From NCBI GenBank assembly GCA_040223615.1, contig JAVKFY010000071.1, positions 1-64,000 on the forward strand: 64,000 nt of DNA, given 5' to 3'. Each line of letters begins with the position of its first letter. The stretch's first letter is position 1. The translations under genes and the position numbers were made by a program. The DNA comes from JAVKFY01 sp040223615. GTDB taxonomy: Bacteria; Pseudomonadota; Alphaproteobacteria; GCA-2731375. The notes under the pieces were generated by a model. The model had not been told where the DNA came from, made no database searches, and saw nothing but the letters and a program-made list of their open reading frames with translations. Shown in pieces: positions 1 through 8,483 of this stretch.

Positions 1-600
1 GTCGGTGCCGAACGCGTTCTTCAGCACCGGGCCGAGCGCGGCGCCCGACATCTCGGTATTGAAGAAGTGGCGGAAGCCGTTGGCCCGCTTGTCCTTGCCG
101 GTGGTGTCGTTGGAGTGGGTCAGGCCGGCCATGAAGATGACGCCGGCGTCCTGGCACAGGCCCTGCACTGCGATCGCCACACCGGACGAGGAACCGCCGG
201 TGATCATGATCGCGCCGTCCTTCACGATCATGCGCTTGGCGCTGGCGCGCGCGGCGTCCGACTTGGTCTGCGTATCGCCGGTGACGAACTCGACCTTCTT
301 GCCATTGATGCCGTTACCCTTCAGCGCCTTCGACGAGAAGGTGTTCAGCATGCCGCCGTCGCCGCCGCCGTTGATGTGCTCCACGGCAAGCTCATAGGCG
401 CGCAGCTCATCGGCGCCCTCGTCGGCATAGGCGCCGGTCTGCGGCACGTTGAAGCCGAGGATGACCGAGCCGCCCTTCGGTTCGTTGGTGTAGCCGGCGG
501 CCCAGGCCTGGCTGGTGAAGATGGTCGGCATGGCCAGGCCGGCGCCAACGGCGGCACTCCCCTGCAGCAGCCGACGGCGCGTGAAATCGGACTTCGACAT
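1..600 (-). CDS. ABC transporter substrate-binding protein, Peripla_BP_6 type (5' part only)
   Basis: Periplasmic solute-binding protein of the branched-chain amino acid/urea class; it would capture a small solute and deliver it to an inner-membrane ABC permease. The 200 visible residues open with a Tat-like signal (TRRRLLQG, residues 7-14) and a hydrophobic stretch ending near AWA-A at about residue 35. The mature part starts with VILGFNVPQTGAYADEG, which matches the family opening (sugar/amine-binding fold with an initial beta strand and a TG turn). The gene runs off the left edge, so the C-terminal lobe and any permease genes are outside the window. It diverges from the ScfR regulator at 804; regulation by that protein is possible but unproven. 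The substrate is not predictable from this part. Confidence 0.9.
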   Translation of the reverse strand, partial: MSKSDFTRRRLLQGSAAVGAGLAMPTIFTSQAWAAGYTNEPKGGSVILGFNVPQTGAYADEGADELRAYELAVEHINGGGDGGMLNTFSSKALKGNGINGKKVEFVTGDTQTKSDAARASAKRMIVKDGAIMITGGSSSGVAIAVQGLCQDAGVIFMAGLTHSNDTTGKDKRANGFRHFFNTEMSGAALGPVLKNAFGTD

Positions 601-772
601 CGCTTGATCCCTTCGAGCATTTCCCATGGTCGAGCCAGGGCGGTCTTGTGCCGACCGGCTCAGGGCGACCTCCTTGCCCTGGCGCTAGACTCGTGAGAAT
701 CTGTCAAAACAACAACAAGGAATTGATTTTCAAAAGGTTTTTAGTCAACGTTTCATGGTGCAGTGCGGTCGA

Positions 773-803
773 TTTGTAAATTATTGACAGCCGAGACAGT
801 CAA
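773..803 (+). promoter_or_regulatory. Possible operator at the start of the ScfR-family regulator gene
   Basis: TTTGTAAA at 773-780 resembles the TTTGCAAA-type sites recognised by short-chain acyl regulators such as RamB and PccR. It is followed by an inverted repeat TTGAC (784-788) / GTCAA (799-803) that ends right at the ATG at 804. No Shine-Dalgarno sequence is visible before that ATG. Autoregulation is inferred only from position and similarity. Confidence 0.35.
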
Positions 804-2225
804 ATGCCCGCCAGACAAGCGGAATCCCAGCCGCTGCAATCGATCCTCGGCGCGCGAATTCGCCAGCGCCGACGCGAACTCGGCCTGAGCCAGGCGGAGC
901 TGGCGCGCCGGGTCGGTATCTCCGCCTCCTACCTGAACCTGATCGAGTGGAACAAGCGGCAGATCGCCGGCACCCGGCTGCGCCACATCGCCGAGGCACT
1001 GGACCTGGAACTCGGCGAGCTGGACGGCGCCGCCGAGCGTCGGCTGCTTGAGACCCTGACCGAGGTCGGGCACCTGCCGGAGCTGGCGGCGCTGGGACTG
1101 GAAGACGAACGGATCGGCGAGTTGATCGGGCGGTTTCCCGGCTGGGCGCGCGGGCTGGCGGCGGTGGCCCGCTCGCAGCAGGAGGCGACGGCGCGGGCGC
1201 AGATGCTATCCGACCGGTTGTCGAACGACCCGTTCCTGGGCGAGACGGTGCACCGCATGCTGACCCGGATCGCCGCGATCCGCTCCGCGGCGGAGATCCT
1301 GACCGAATATCCCGACGTTCCGGCCGACCGGCGCGAGCGCTTCCACCTGATCGTGCACGAGGAGAGCCGGGCGCTGTCCGATGTTGGCGAGGCTTTGGCC
1401 GCCTATCTCGACAAGGCCGAGGCGCCGACCCGGACCCTGACACCAGTGGACGAGGTCGAGGCGCTGTTCGACGCGCGCGGCCACCACTTCGCCGAGATCG
1501 AGGCCGCCGCCGCACCGCTCACCGGGTTGCTGGTCGAGCCGCAGCCGGTCTCGCGTCATGCCAAGGCGCGGACGCTGGCCGAGACCCAGCTCGGCGATAC
1601 CATCGACGAACTCATCGCGGCGCAGCCGGAGATCGAGACCGCGGCGGCCGGCGCTCGGGCGCGCCGGGCGTTGGCCGACTATGCGGTCGGCGCGATCCTG
1701 ATGCCGCTGGCGCGTTTCGTCGACCTGGCCAGGGCATCGCGCTACGACCTGGAGGCGCTGGCGGCGGGCTTCGCGGTCGACGTCGCGGCGGTGTGCCGGC
1801 GCCTGACCAACCTGCCGCGCGCGCCCGAGACGCCGCGCTTCGGCTACCTGCGCGCCAACGCCGCCGGCACCATCATCGAGATGCTCGGGCTCGAAGGACT
1901 GGCGATCCCGCGCTACGCCGCCGCCTGTCCGCTATGGGTGCTGTACCGGGCGCAACAGTCGCCGGAAGCGGTGATCCGGCAGCGCGCCCTGTTTCCGTCC
2001 GGCGCGCGCTTCGTCTTCGTCGCACGGGCGCGCAACACCGGTCCGACCGGCTTCGGCAAGCCGCGCCACTACCTGACCGACATGATCACGATGTCGGAGG
2101 CCGACGCGCAGCGCACGGTCTACGCCGCCGACGCGGCGGTGCCGGTGGAGGAGGTCGGGCCGAGTTGCCGCCTGTGCCCGCGACGCTCGTGCCCGCACCG
2201 GGTCGACGACCCGCTGACCGCCTGA
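804..2225 (+). CDS. XRE-family regulator with short-chain fatty acyl regulator (ScfR) C-terminus
   Basis: Transcription factor of the group containing RamB, PccR and MccR, which adjust acetate, propionate or methylcitrate metabolism in response to acyl-CoA. Residues about 14-70 form a lambda-repressor-like HTH (RIRQRRRELGLSQAELARRV, then SYLNLIEWNKR). The middle is alpha-helical. The C-terminus ends in a cysteine-rich motif, CRLCPRRSCPHR (about residues 456-467), typical of these proteins, and 473 residues is the normal family length. It lies upstream of, and on the same strand as, a response regulator and a symporter-kinase fusion, a neighbourhood common around acetate-uptake signalling. Its effector is not known from the sequence. 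The start is the only in-frame ATG before the HTH, although it lacks a Shine-Dalgarno sequence. Confidence 0.88.
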   Translation: MPARQAESQPLQSILGARIRQRRRELGLSQAELARRVGISASYLNLIEWNKRQIAGTRLRHIAEALDLELGELDGAAERRLLETLTEVGHLPELAALGLEDERIGELIGRFPGWARGLAAVARSQQEATARAQMLSDRLSNDPFLGETVHRMLTRIAAIRSAAEILTEYPDVPADRRERFHLIVHEESRALSDVGEALAAYLDKAEAPTRTLTPVDEVEALFDARGHHFAEIEAAAAPLTGLLVEPQPVSRHAKARTLAETQLGDTIDELIAAQPEIETAAAGARARRALADYAVGAILMPLARFVDLARASRYDLEALAAGFAVDVAAVCRRLTNLPRAPETPRFGYLRANAAGTIIEMLGLEGLAIPRYAAACPLWVLYRAQQSPEAVIRQRALFPSGARFVFVARARNTGPTGFGKPRHYLTDMITMSEADAQRTVYAADAAVPVEEVGPSCRLCPRRSCPHRVDDPLTA

Positions 2226-2240
2226 GCGCGCCGCGCATTG

Positions 2241-2252
2241 CGGCAATTGCCG
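2241..2252. repeat. 12-bp perfect palindrome between regulator and response regulator genes
   Basis: CGGCAATTGCCG, perfectly palindromic, lies 16 bp after the stop codon of the ScfR gene and about 70 bp before the response regulator start. No T-run follows, so a regulator site is as likely as a termination hairpin. Role unknown. Confidence 0.3.
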
Positions 2253-2319
2253 TAACTGGGCTGTAATCGTTGGCAACGCTCGCGTCAGCCGAGCGACCAA
2301 GAGGAGGATCGAGCGAGGC

Positions 2320-2697
2320 ATGGCGAAGCGCGTGCTGATCGCGGAGGACGAGCCGAACATCGTCGAGTCGCTGACCTTCCTGCTGGAGCGGGCCGGCTTC
2401 GACGTCACGGTGGAGACGGACGGCAAGCAGGCGCTTCGAGCCGCGCTGGAAGGCCTGCCCGACGTGCTGGTGCTCGACGTGATGCTGCCGGAGCTGGACG
2501 GCTACGAGATCCTGCGCCGGTTGCGCGCCGATCCGAAGGCCAGCGGGTTGCCGGTGCTGATCCTCACTGCCAAGGGCCAGCGCGAGGACCGCGAGACCGC
2601 GCTCGACAGCGGTGCCGACTTGTTCATCACCAAGCCCTTCGCCAATGCCGAGGTGGTGGCGGCGGTGGAGAAACTGGCCGCGGGCGGCCGCGCCTGA
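2320..2697 (+). CDS. Single-domain response regulator (CheY-like receiver)
   Basis: Cytoplasmic phospho-acceptor domain with no output domain (125 residues). The receiver signature is complete: acidic pair E9-D10, phospho-acceptor D53 in VLVLDVMLPELDG, T83 in LILTAK and K105 in FITKPF. It is preceded by a strong AGGAGG-type ribosome site and is followed, after 7 bp, by the small membrane protein and then the symporter-histidine kinase at 2965, so it is the probable phosphorylation target of that kinase. With no DNA-binding or enzymatic domain, the output must pass through a partner protein, for instance by phosphorelay or protein contact. The partner is not evident here. Confidence 0.9.
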   Translation: MAKRVLIAEDEPNIVESLTFLLERAGFDVTVETDGKQALRAALEGLPDVLVLDVMLPELDGYEILRRLRADPKASGLPVLILTAKGQREDRETALDSGADLFITKPFANAEVVAAVEKLAAGGRA

Positions 2698-2704
2698 GGC
2701 GGCG

Positions 2705-2965
2705 ATGACCGACCGCGCCGACAGCCACCGCTCGCACCGCAAGACCCGCGACCGCTCCATGGTGCTGGTGCTGGTCGGCACCGTGCTGCTGATGCCGCCG
2801 CTGGTCGGCAGCCTGCTGGTCGACGGCAAGATCGGCGGAATCCCGATCCCGCTGCTTGCCATCTTCGCGATCTGGGGTGCGCTGATCGCCGGGGCGGCCG
2901 TCCTGTCGCGTCAGCTCCGCGAGACCGAGGCGCAGGCGACCGCGCCGCCCGATAGCGAGCCCTGA
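2705..2965 (+). CDS. Small two-helix membrane protein, possible symporter-domain accessory subunit
   Basis: An 86-residue protein with a charged N-terminus and two predicted membrane helices (about residues 18-36 and 45-65), followed by a polar tail. The layout, including the I-PLL segment starting the second helix and the arginine-rich end, resembles the small DUF485/DUF4212-like partners found beside sodium:solute symporters. Its stop codon shares one base with the start of the symporter-kinase gene (TGATG at 2963-2967), indicating translational coupling. The ATG at 2705 was chosen because the frame upstream overlaps the response regulator and looks non-coding. An accessory role for the fused symporter domain is inference. 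Confidence 0.7.
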   Translation: MTDRADSHRSHRKTRDRSMVLVLVGTVLLMPPLVGSLLVDGKIGGIPIPLLAIFAIWGALIAGAAVLSRQLRETEAQATAPPDSEP

Positions 2966-5661
2966 TGCTCTCGCTCGACATCCTGCTGGCGGTCTGCCTG
3001 GGCTACGTGATGCTGCTGTTCGCCATCGCCTTCCTGATCGACCGGCGGGCGCGGCAGGGACCGCTCAAGTGGCTGCACTCGCCAGTGGTCTACACGCTGT
3101 CAATCTCGATCTACTGCACATCGTGGACGTTCTACGGCGCGGTCGGGTCGGCGGCGCGCAACGGGCTGGAATTCATTACCATCTATCTCGGCCCGACGCT
3201 GGTGTTCATCGGTTGGTGGTTCCTGCTGCGCAAGCTGGTGCGCATCGGCCGCGCCAACCGGATTACCTCGATCGCCGACCTGATCTCCTCGCGCTATGGC
3301 AAGAGCCCGAGCCTGGCCGTGCTGGTCACCCTGATCGCGGTGATCGCGACCACGCCCTACATCGCGCTACAGCTCCAATCGGTGACCCGAAGCTATCAGA
3401 TCATCGCCGGCGAGGCCGACGGGGTGACCACGGCGCTGTGGGTGGCCGCCGGCATGGCGCTGTTCACCATCCTGTTCGGCACCCGCAACCTGGACGCCAA
3501 CGAGCGCCACCACGGCGTCGTCGCGGCGATCGCGGTGGAGGCGATCGTCAAGCTGGCCGCCCTGATCGCTGTTGGCCTGTTCGCGGTCTACGGCGTCAGC
3601 GACGGCTTCCGCGACATCTTCGCCGACGTGCCGGCCGAAGTGATCACCGGCGCCGGCGACGTGTTCGGCGCGCGCTGGGCGACGCTGACCTTCCTATCGG
3701 CGACGGCGATCATCTGCCTGCCGCGACAGTTCCAGGTCACCGTGGTGGAGAATGTCGAGGAGCGCCACCTATCGACCGCGTCGTGGCTGTTCCCGGCCTA
3801 CCTGTTCGGCATGACCTTCTTCATCGTGCCGATCGCGATCGCCGGACTGAAGACCATGCCGGCGGGCAGCAACCCGGACTTCTACGTGCTGACATTGCCG
3901 CTGGCCGAGCAGCGCCACGACCTCGCCCTGCTGGCGTTCCTGGGCGGCTTTTCGTCGGCGACCTCGATGGTCATCGTCGCCACCATCGCGGTCTCCACCA
4001 TGGTCTCCAACCATGTGGTGATGCCGCTGGCGCTGCGGTTGCTGGCGGTGCGGCGCGCGGTCAGCGGCGACGTGCGCAACCTGCTGCTGATGACCCGCCG
4101 GGTCTCGATCGCCGCGATCCTCGGGCTCGGCTTCCTGTACTTCCGGATCAGCGGCGGCTCCGATGCGCTGGCCGCCATCGGCCTGATCGCCTTCGTCGGC
4201 GTGGCGCAGTTCCTGCCGAGCCTGCTCGGCGGCCTGTTCTGGCGCGGCGCGACCCGGGCCGGCGCGCTGGCCGGCTTGATCTCCGGCTTCTCGTTGTGGG
4301 CCTACACGCTGCTGCTGCCGAGTTTCGGCGGCGACGTGGTGCTGGGTGCCTCGGTGCTGAGCGAGGGACCATGGGGCATCGCCGCGCTGCGCCCGCAGTC
4401 GCTGCTCGGCCTGACCGCCATGGACCCGCTGGTGCACGCGGTGATCTGGAGCATCGGCGTCAACGCGCTGGCCTTCGTCGTGGTGTCCTGCCTGACCGAG
4501 CCGGACGCGCTGGAGCGGCTGCAGGGCGCGCTGTTCGTCGATGTCTATCGCTCCGGCGGCGGCGAACCGTCCGGCACCGCCGTGGCCACCGCCGACGCGG
4601 AGGACCTGTTCGTGCTGGCGCAGCGAATCCTCGGTGCCGAACCGGCGCGCCGGCTGTTCCGCGACATTGCCACCAGTCAGGGCACCGCCGGCAGCCTGCC
4701 CTACCCGACCGACGCGATGATCGCGCACCTGGAGCGCGAGCTGGCCGGTTCGGTCGGCGCCGCGTCGGCGCATGCCATGATCACCCGGATCACCGGCACT
4801 CAGAATGTCGGCATGATCGAATTGATCGACATCGCCGACGAGGCCCAACAGCTTATCGAAACCTCGCGCCAACTGGCCGAGAAGTCGGCCGAGCTGGAGC
4901 GCGCCGCCGAGCAACTGCGCAACGTCAACGACCGGCTGCGCGCGCTCGATACCCAGAAGGACGAGTTCCTCAGCCAGGTCAGCCACGAGCTGCGCACGCC
5001 GATGACCTCGATCCGCTCGTTCTCGGAGATCCTGCTCGGCGACACCACGGTCACCGAGGCGGAACGCCGGCGCTTCGTCGCCATCGTCCATGACGAGAGC
5101 CTGCGGCTGACCCGGTTGCTGGACGAAATACTCGACATCAGCCGGCTGGAAGCCGGCACCGTCAGCGTCGCGCTCGGACCGATCGACACGCGCGAGGCGA
5201 TCACGGCGGCGGTCGACGCCGTGTCCGGCATGACCCGGCACAAGGATGTGTCCGTCGTCATCGCGCCGACGGTCGGCGACCTGTACGTACACGCCAACGC
5301 GGACCGGATTCGGCAGGTGCTGATCAACATCCTGTCGAACGCCATCAAGTACAATGAGGCGGTCGCGCCGCGCATCGACATCCGCCCGCAGGTCGACGGC
5401 GACCGCGTCCTGATCGACGTGGTCGACAATGGCGGCGGCGTCCGTCCGCCGGATTCGGAGTTGGTGTTCGAGAAGTTCGCGCGCGGCAGCAGTGGCGACA
5501 AGGACCAGGGCGCCGGCCTCGGCCTGCCGATCAGCCGCGCGATCATGCGGGCAATGGGCGGCGACCTGACGCTGACCTTCGCCGACGACGGATCGAGCTT
5601 CTTCCGCCTTACCCTGGCGCGCCTGGACGCGCCGTCGGTCCAGCCGCACGCCGCCGGGTGA
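2965..5661 (+). CDS. Sodium:solute symporter-like sensor histidine kinase (CbrA/CrbS type)
   Basis: Inner-membrane kinase of 898 residues. Residues 1 to about 520 form a PutP-like sodium/solute symporter domain with around 12-13 helices. A helical linker follows (about 610-660, SAELERAAEQLRNVNDRLRA), then HisKA with phospho-acceptor H674 in SHELRTPM, and an HATPase domain with N box NILSNAIKYN, G1 VVDNGGG and G2 GAGLGLPIS. The same architecture occurs in CbrA (histidine use) and CrbS (acetate response), where transport and signalling are combined. It is coupled to the small membrane protein and close to a single-domain response regulator and an ScfR regulator, so a short-chain acid signal is a reasonable guess. 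The transported or sensed solute cannot be read from the sequence. Confidence 0.92.
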   Translation: MLSLDILLAVCLGYVMLLFAIAFLIDRRARQGPLKWLHSPVVYTLSISIYCTSWTFYGAVGSAARNGLEFITIYLGPTLVFIGWWFLLRKLVRIGRANRITSIADLISSRYGKSPSLAVLVTLIAVIATTPYIALQLQSVTRSYQIIAGEADGVTTALWVAAGMALFTILFGTRNLDANERHHGVVAAIAVEAIVKLAALIAVGLFAVYGVSDGFRDIFADVPAEVITGAGDVFGARWATLTFLSATAIICLPRQFQVTVVENVEERHLSTASWLFPAYLFGMTFFIVPIAIAGLKTMPAGSNPDFYVLTLPLAEQRHDLALLAFLGGFSSATSMVIVATIAVSTMVSNHVVMPLALRLLAVRRAVSGDVRNLLLMTRRVSIAAILGLGFLYFRISGGSDALAAIGLIAFVGVAQFLPSLLGGLFWRGATRAGALAGLISGFSLWAYTLLLPSFGGDVVLGASVLSEGPWGIAALRPQSLLGLTAMDPLVHAVIWSIGVNALAFVVVSCLTEPDALERLQGALFVDVYRSGGGEPSGTAVATADAEDLFVLAQRILGAEPARRLFRDIATSQGTAGSLPYPTDAMIAHLERELAGSVGAASAHAMITRITGTQNVGMIELIDIADEAQQLIETSRQLAEKSAELERAAEQLRNVNDRLRALDTQKDEFLSQVSHELRTPMTSIRSFSEILLGDTTVTEAERRRFVAIVHDESLRLTRLLDEILDISRLEAGTVSVALGPIDTREAITAAVDAVSGMTRHKDVSVVIAPTVGDLYVHANADRIRQVLINILSNAIKYNEAVAPRIDIRPQVDGDRVLIDVVDNGGGVRPPDSELVFEKFARGSSGDKDQGAGLGLPISRAIMRAMGGDLTLTFADDGSSFFRLTLARLDAPSVQPHAAG

Positions 5662-5780
5662 CGACGGCCTCGGCTCGAGCCAATGGTGCCGCGACAACGC
5701 GAACCGGAATCAAGAGCTGAGAACCGGCGCCTGAGCGGCACCGGATTCGAAATCGTACCGATGTCGTGACGACAATCGTT

Positions 5781-6590
5781 CTACTTGAGCGTTTCGCGAT
5801 AGAATGTCGTCACGAGTTTCGCCATGTCGTCCAGCGTATCGGTTCTGCTTTGTGTCATCAGTGCAAAACCGATTTGCCCGACACGGAGGATGCGGATGTC
5901 CATGTCGCCGCGCTGGATAGCCATCACGTCGCGGATCGCATCGCTCGAACCGACCGGCCAGAAATAGATCGCGTAGTCGGGGGCGCTTTCGCGGGAGAAC
6001 TGATAGAAGCCTGCAGTGTAGCCGGAGGCCGGTAGGATGCGGCTGCCACTGAACGAATAGCCCGCCGGGCTGAGATCCGGGGGTGGGATTTCCCGTCCGA
6101 ACGTGCGCGACGCCCATCCATTGAAGACGTCAAAATTTTCCGATCCAAACTGCGCCGGCAGATCTCTGTCGGAAGTAAAAACACCGAACGCATAGGTGCT
6201 CTGTGTCAAGATCGAGTCGACATAACTTGGACGAATGATCATCTCGTCGCGCAAATACCAGCCCGCTCCGAGACCAATTACGAGGCTGAGGGCTGCCGGT
6301 ACGACACGCCAAGACCATGTCTCGAACCCGCCTTGCAACCACGACTTCAGTCTTGACAGCTTGGCCGGCGGCGCAACGATCTGCCGCAATCGATCCGGTA
6401 CCGGTTGATAAAGGACTTCCCGTCCAAGCTCCCGAAGTTCCTCGTTAAGGCGACGGTACATATCGGCGTCGGCGGATGCCGCCGGGTTCGACTGCAAGTG
6501 AGCCGCCACTTCCGTGCGCCACTCGCGGCTTCCCCGGCCATCGACGTAGGCCGACACGTCCTCGGTGGTAATTTTCTCCCGATCTGTCAT
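5781..6590 (-). CDS. Membrane-bound anti-sigma factor (RsiW-like)
   Basis: Presumed inhibitor of the ECF sigma factor encoded immediately upstream (4-bp gap). The 269-residue protein has a cytoplasmic N-terminus typical of anti-sigma domains (TEDVSAYVDGR, then LNEELRELG around residues 45-55). One predicted membrane helix follows at about residues 95-112 (VVPAALSLVIGLGAGWYL), and a periplasmic domain of about 155 residues has no motif I recognise. No HxxxCxxC zinc motif is visible, so it is not a ZAS-type protein. The periplasmic part presumably senses the signal or is the target of regulated proteolysis. It is convergent with the symporter-kinase gene. Confidence 0.82.
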   Translation of the reverse strand: MTDREKITTEDVSAYVDGRGSREWRTEVAAHLQSNPAASADADMYRRLNEELRELGREVLYQPVPDRLRQIVAPPAKLSRLKSWLQGGFETWSWRVVPAALSLVIGLGAGWYLRDEMIIRPSYVDSILTQSTYAFGVFTSDRDLPAQFGSENFDVFNGWASRTFGREIPPPDLSPAGYSFSGSRILPASGYTAGFYQFSRESAPDYAIYFWPVGSSDAIRDVMAIQRGDMDIRILRVGQIGFALMTQSRTDTLDDMAKLVTTFYRETLK

Positions 6591-6594
6591 CTAC

Positions 6595-7179
6595 TCACGG
6601 AATACTGCCGTTCATCTTGTCACGTAGGGCGCCGCGCGCACGCGACAACCGCGACCGGACCGTCCCGACCGGTACACTTAGGACCTCGGCGGCTTCCTCA
6701 TATTGCAAGCCTTCCACGCCAACAAGCAAGATCACGTCGCGTTGCTCAGATGGCAGTCCGAGGATGGCGCGCTCGAGCGCGCTCAACATAACCCGTTCCT
6801 CTTGACCGCCAGACACCGCCAACGACGGTTCCCAATCGTCCAAGCCGAACACGGCGGGCCGGCGATTGGCCCTTCTGCTCTCGGAAAATACGACGTTCCG
6901 TAGAATCACGAATAACCAGGCGGTAAGATTGGTTCCGACCTCCCACTGATCGATCTTAGCCACGGCTTGGACCAGGCACTGCTGGACGGCATCGTCGGCA
7001 TCCTCCGGTCGATGCAACATGAAACGCGCATGTCGACGTAGCCGAGGAATCTCCAGTTCCAATTGTGACAGAGTTTGGCGACGGCGCGCATCGTTGCTTT
7101 GAGGTGATCGATGTTCCATCGTCACAGATTCGCGTGGTCCACTATGGCGAGCCGTTCCTGGATCGACCGGAACGGTCAT
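6595..7179 (-). CDS. ECF RNA polymerase sigma factor
   Basis: Group IV sigma factor. Region 2 is visible as ADDAVQQCLVQAVAKIDQW followed by NLTAWLFVILRNVVFS, and region 4 as LPSEQRDVILLVGVEGLQYE through AAEVLSVPVGTVRSRLSRAR. The 194-residue reading includes an N-terminal extension; an internal ATG at 7119 (174 residues) is a plausible true start because homology begins only around the LSQLELEIPRLRR segment. It is paired with a membrane anti-sigma factor downstream. A perfect EcfG-type promoter lies upstream at 7293-7317, so transcription is probably switched on by the general stress sigma factor encoded at 10374-10931. Its own target promoters are not recognisable here. Confidence 0.92.
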   Translation of the reverse strand: MTVPVDPGTARHSGPRESVTMEHRSPQSNDARRRQTLSQLELEIPRLRRHARFMLHRPEDADDAVQQCLVQAVAKIDQWEVGTNLTAWLFVILRNVVFSESRRANRRPAVFGLDDWEPSLAVSGGQEERVMLSALERAILGLPSEQRDVILLVGVEGLQYEEAAEVLSVPVGTVRSRLSRARGALRDKMNGSIP

Positions 7180-7292
7180 ATCATCGTGAGATCATGTTCG
7201 TTGCGGTAGGAACCGTATGCCCGAGATGGCTCGACGGTTAGCCGGCTTCCTTCGATCATCTCGGAATCTACAGTTGTGAATGGTAGGTGCAT

Positions 7293-7317
7293 AACGCCAT
7301 ATCGTGCAAGAAGTTCC
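7293..7317 (-). promoter_or_regulatory. EcfG-type promoter upstream of ECF sigma/anti-sigma operon
   Basis: On the minus strand, GGAAC (7317-7313) and CGTT (7296-7293) are separated by exactly 16 nt. This is an exact match to the GGAAC-N16/17-CGTT consensus known for EcfG-family sigma factors. It lies about 115-180 nt upstream of the ECF sigma start, depending on which start codon is used. Confidence 0.7.
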
Positions 7318-7609
7318 GCCTCGGACGACACAAACCGAATTTTCGATCGGATGTGCGGCGGCGCAGGTCGTCGTTTGCAGATCGACGGAACGAATGCCGA
7401 AGAACTTCATTTCATCCTCGACGATTGTGAAGTGACCGCCAAGCAGTCGGGTCAATGCAGCCACTCTTCTATTTTCTGTCCGCTTTGACAGATAGAAACG
7501 TAGTTTTGTTGGTCGACGGAGGCGCTTCCTATCCGGCCCTTGCCTTCGGTGCTCGTCAATTATGTCAACGCGCATCGTCGTCAAGGTTGGTTCAACAGTG
7601 GAGGTAGAG

Positions 7610-8308
7610 ATGAAGAGCTTGATGATGACGGCTGCCGCAATTGGATTGCTCGTGGGTTCGAGCAACATCGCCATGGCTGCAGATTGCGATATCTCGCAGG
7701 CCGAGGTCGACAAGAAAATCATGGACAATCCGGAGATGCGGAGGGGTTATTCTTCGCCGCTCGTCCGCAATGTCCGTGAGTTGCGCGACGCCGCCGCGAC
7801 GTTGGCCGCCTACGGCAAGGACGATGCGTGCGAGAGCGTTTCCGAAGCCATCACGGAGATGCTCGAGAATCCGCAGGACCTGAAACGCAGGGGACCTGAC
7901 GGAACCATGGTCCCGGCTTGGAACGAGAAGCCGCAAGCCTACGAGTACGTCGAGGCGCGCAAGTTGGAAGACATGGGTGCGCGCATGCGGGTCGACCGCA
8001 TTATCGGCACCGACGTTCGCGGAAAGAACAACGAGACCATCGGTGAAATCGCCGACGTGGTCCTGAATCCGGCGGGCAATGCCTACATCGTGCTCAGCTA
8101 CGGCGGCTTCCTCGGTCTCGGCGAGGAAGAGTCGGCGGTTCCGCTGAACTTGCTTCGCGTATCGGCCGACCACGAAGTGTTCTATCTGCCGCTGACCGAG
8201 TCCGACCTTGAGCGCGCACCGCGCTTCGAGCGCGGCGACTTCAAATGGTCGACCGACGACAAGTGGATCGAGAAGAACGACGCCTACTTCAACGCCTACG
8301 ACAGCTAG
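7610..8308 (+). CDS. Secreted PRC-barrel domain protein
   Basis: A 232-residue exported protein. A signal peptide covers about residues 1-23 (MKSLMMTAAAIGLLVG to an AMA-A cleavage site). An alpha-helical region with a Cys pair follows, then a PRC-barrel domain from about residue 125 (VDRIIGTDVRGKNNETIGEI, later AYIVLSYGGFLGLGEE), ending in VFYLPLTESDLERAP. PRC barrels are small beta domains used for RNA or protein contacts; exported versions are frequent in Alphaproteobacteria but poorly understood. The ATG at 7610 is preceded by GGAGG, which rules out the longer reading from 7562. Its position among sigma-factor and stress-signalling genes suggests a stress-linked envelope role; this is inference. 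Confidence 0.85.
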   Translation: MKSLMMTAAAIGLLVGSSNIAMAADCDISQAEVDKKIMDNPEMRRGYSSPLVRNVRELRDAAATLAAYGKDDACESVSEAITEMLENPQDLKRRGPDGTMVPAWNEKPQAYEYVEARKLEDMGARMRVDRIIGTDVRGKNNETIGEIADVVLNPAGNAYIVLSYGGFLGLGEEESAVPLNLLRVSADHEVFYLPLTESDLERAPRFERGDFKWSTDDKWIEKNDAYFNAYDS

Positions 8309-8354
8309 GGGTCGCTATGCAGGCGCCGATGCGATGTATCGGTGCGGCGTCGAC

Positions 8355-8383
8355 GGGCTCGCGGCATCGCCGCGGGCCCGTTT
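8355..8383 (+). terminator. Putative intrinsic terminator after the PRC-barrel gene
   Basis: An 11-bp GC-rich stem (8355-8365 with 8369-8379, one G-T pair) closes an ATC loop and is followed by GTTT. It lies about 47 bp after the PRC-barrel stop codon and 100 bp before the next gene. The T-run is short. Confidence 0.5.
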
Positions 8384-8483
8384 GCGTTCCGGGCTCGCGA
8401 GGCCATCCGATGTGACGCAGCGCCAATGGCATGGCTGCACGGCGGGTATCATCGTGTGACGATCAGCCAGACAAAGGTGAGGC

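Noticed and set aside
5684..5742. GGTGCCGC / GCGGCACC inverted repeat as a terminator between the kinase and anti-sigma genes
   Set aside because: The loop is about 43 nt and no T-run follows; not a convincing terminator.
7387..7411. GGAAC-N16-CATT on the plus strand upstream of the PRC-barrel gene, as a third EcfG promoter
   Set aside because: The -10 element has a mismatch (CATT for CGTT) and lies about 200 nt from the start codon; not strong enough to list.
8366..8389. GGAAC-N16-CGAT on the minus strand
   Set aside because: The -10 is a mismatch, it falls inside a probable terminator and no minus-strand gene follows closely.
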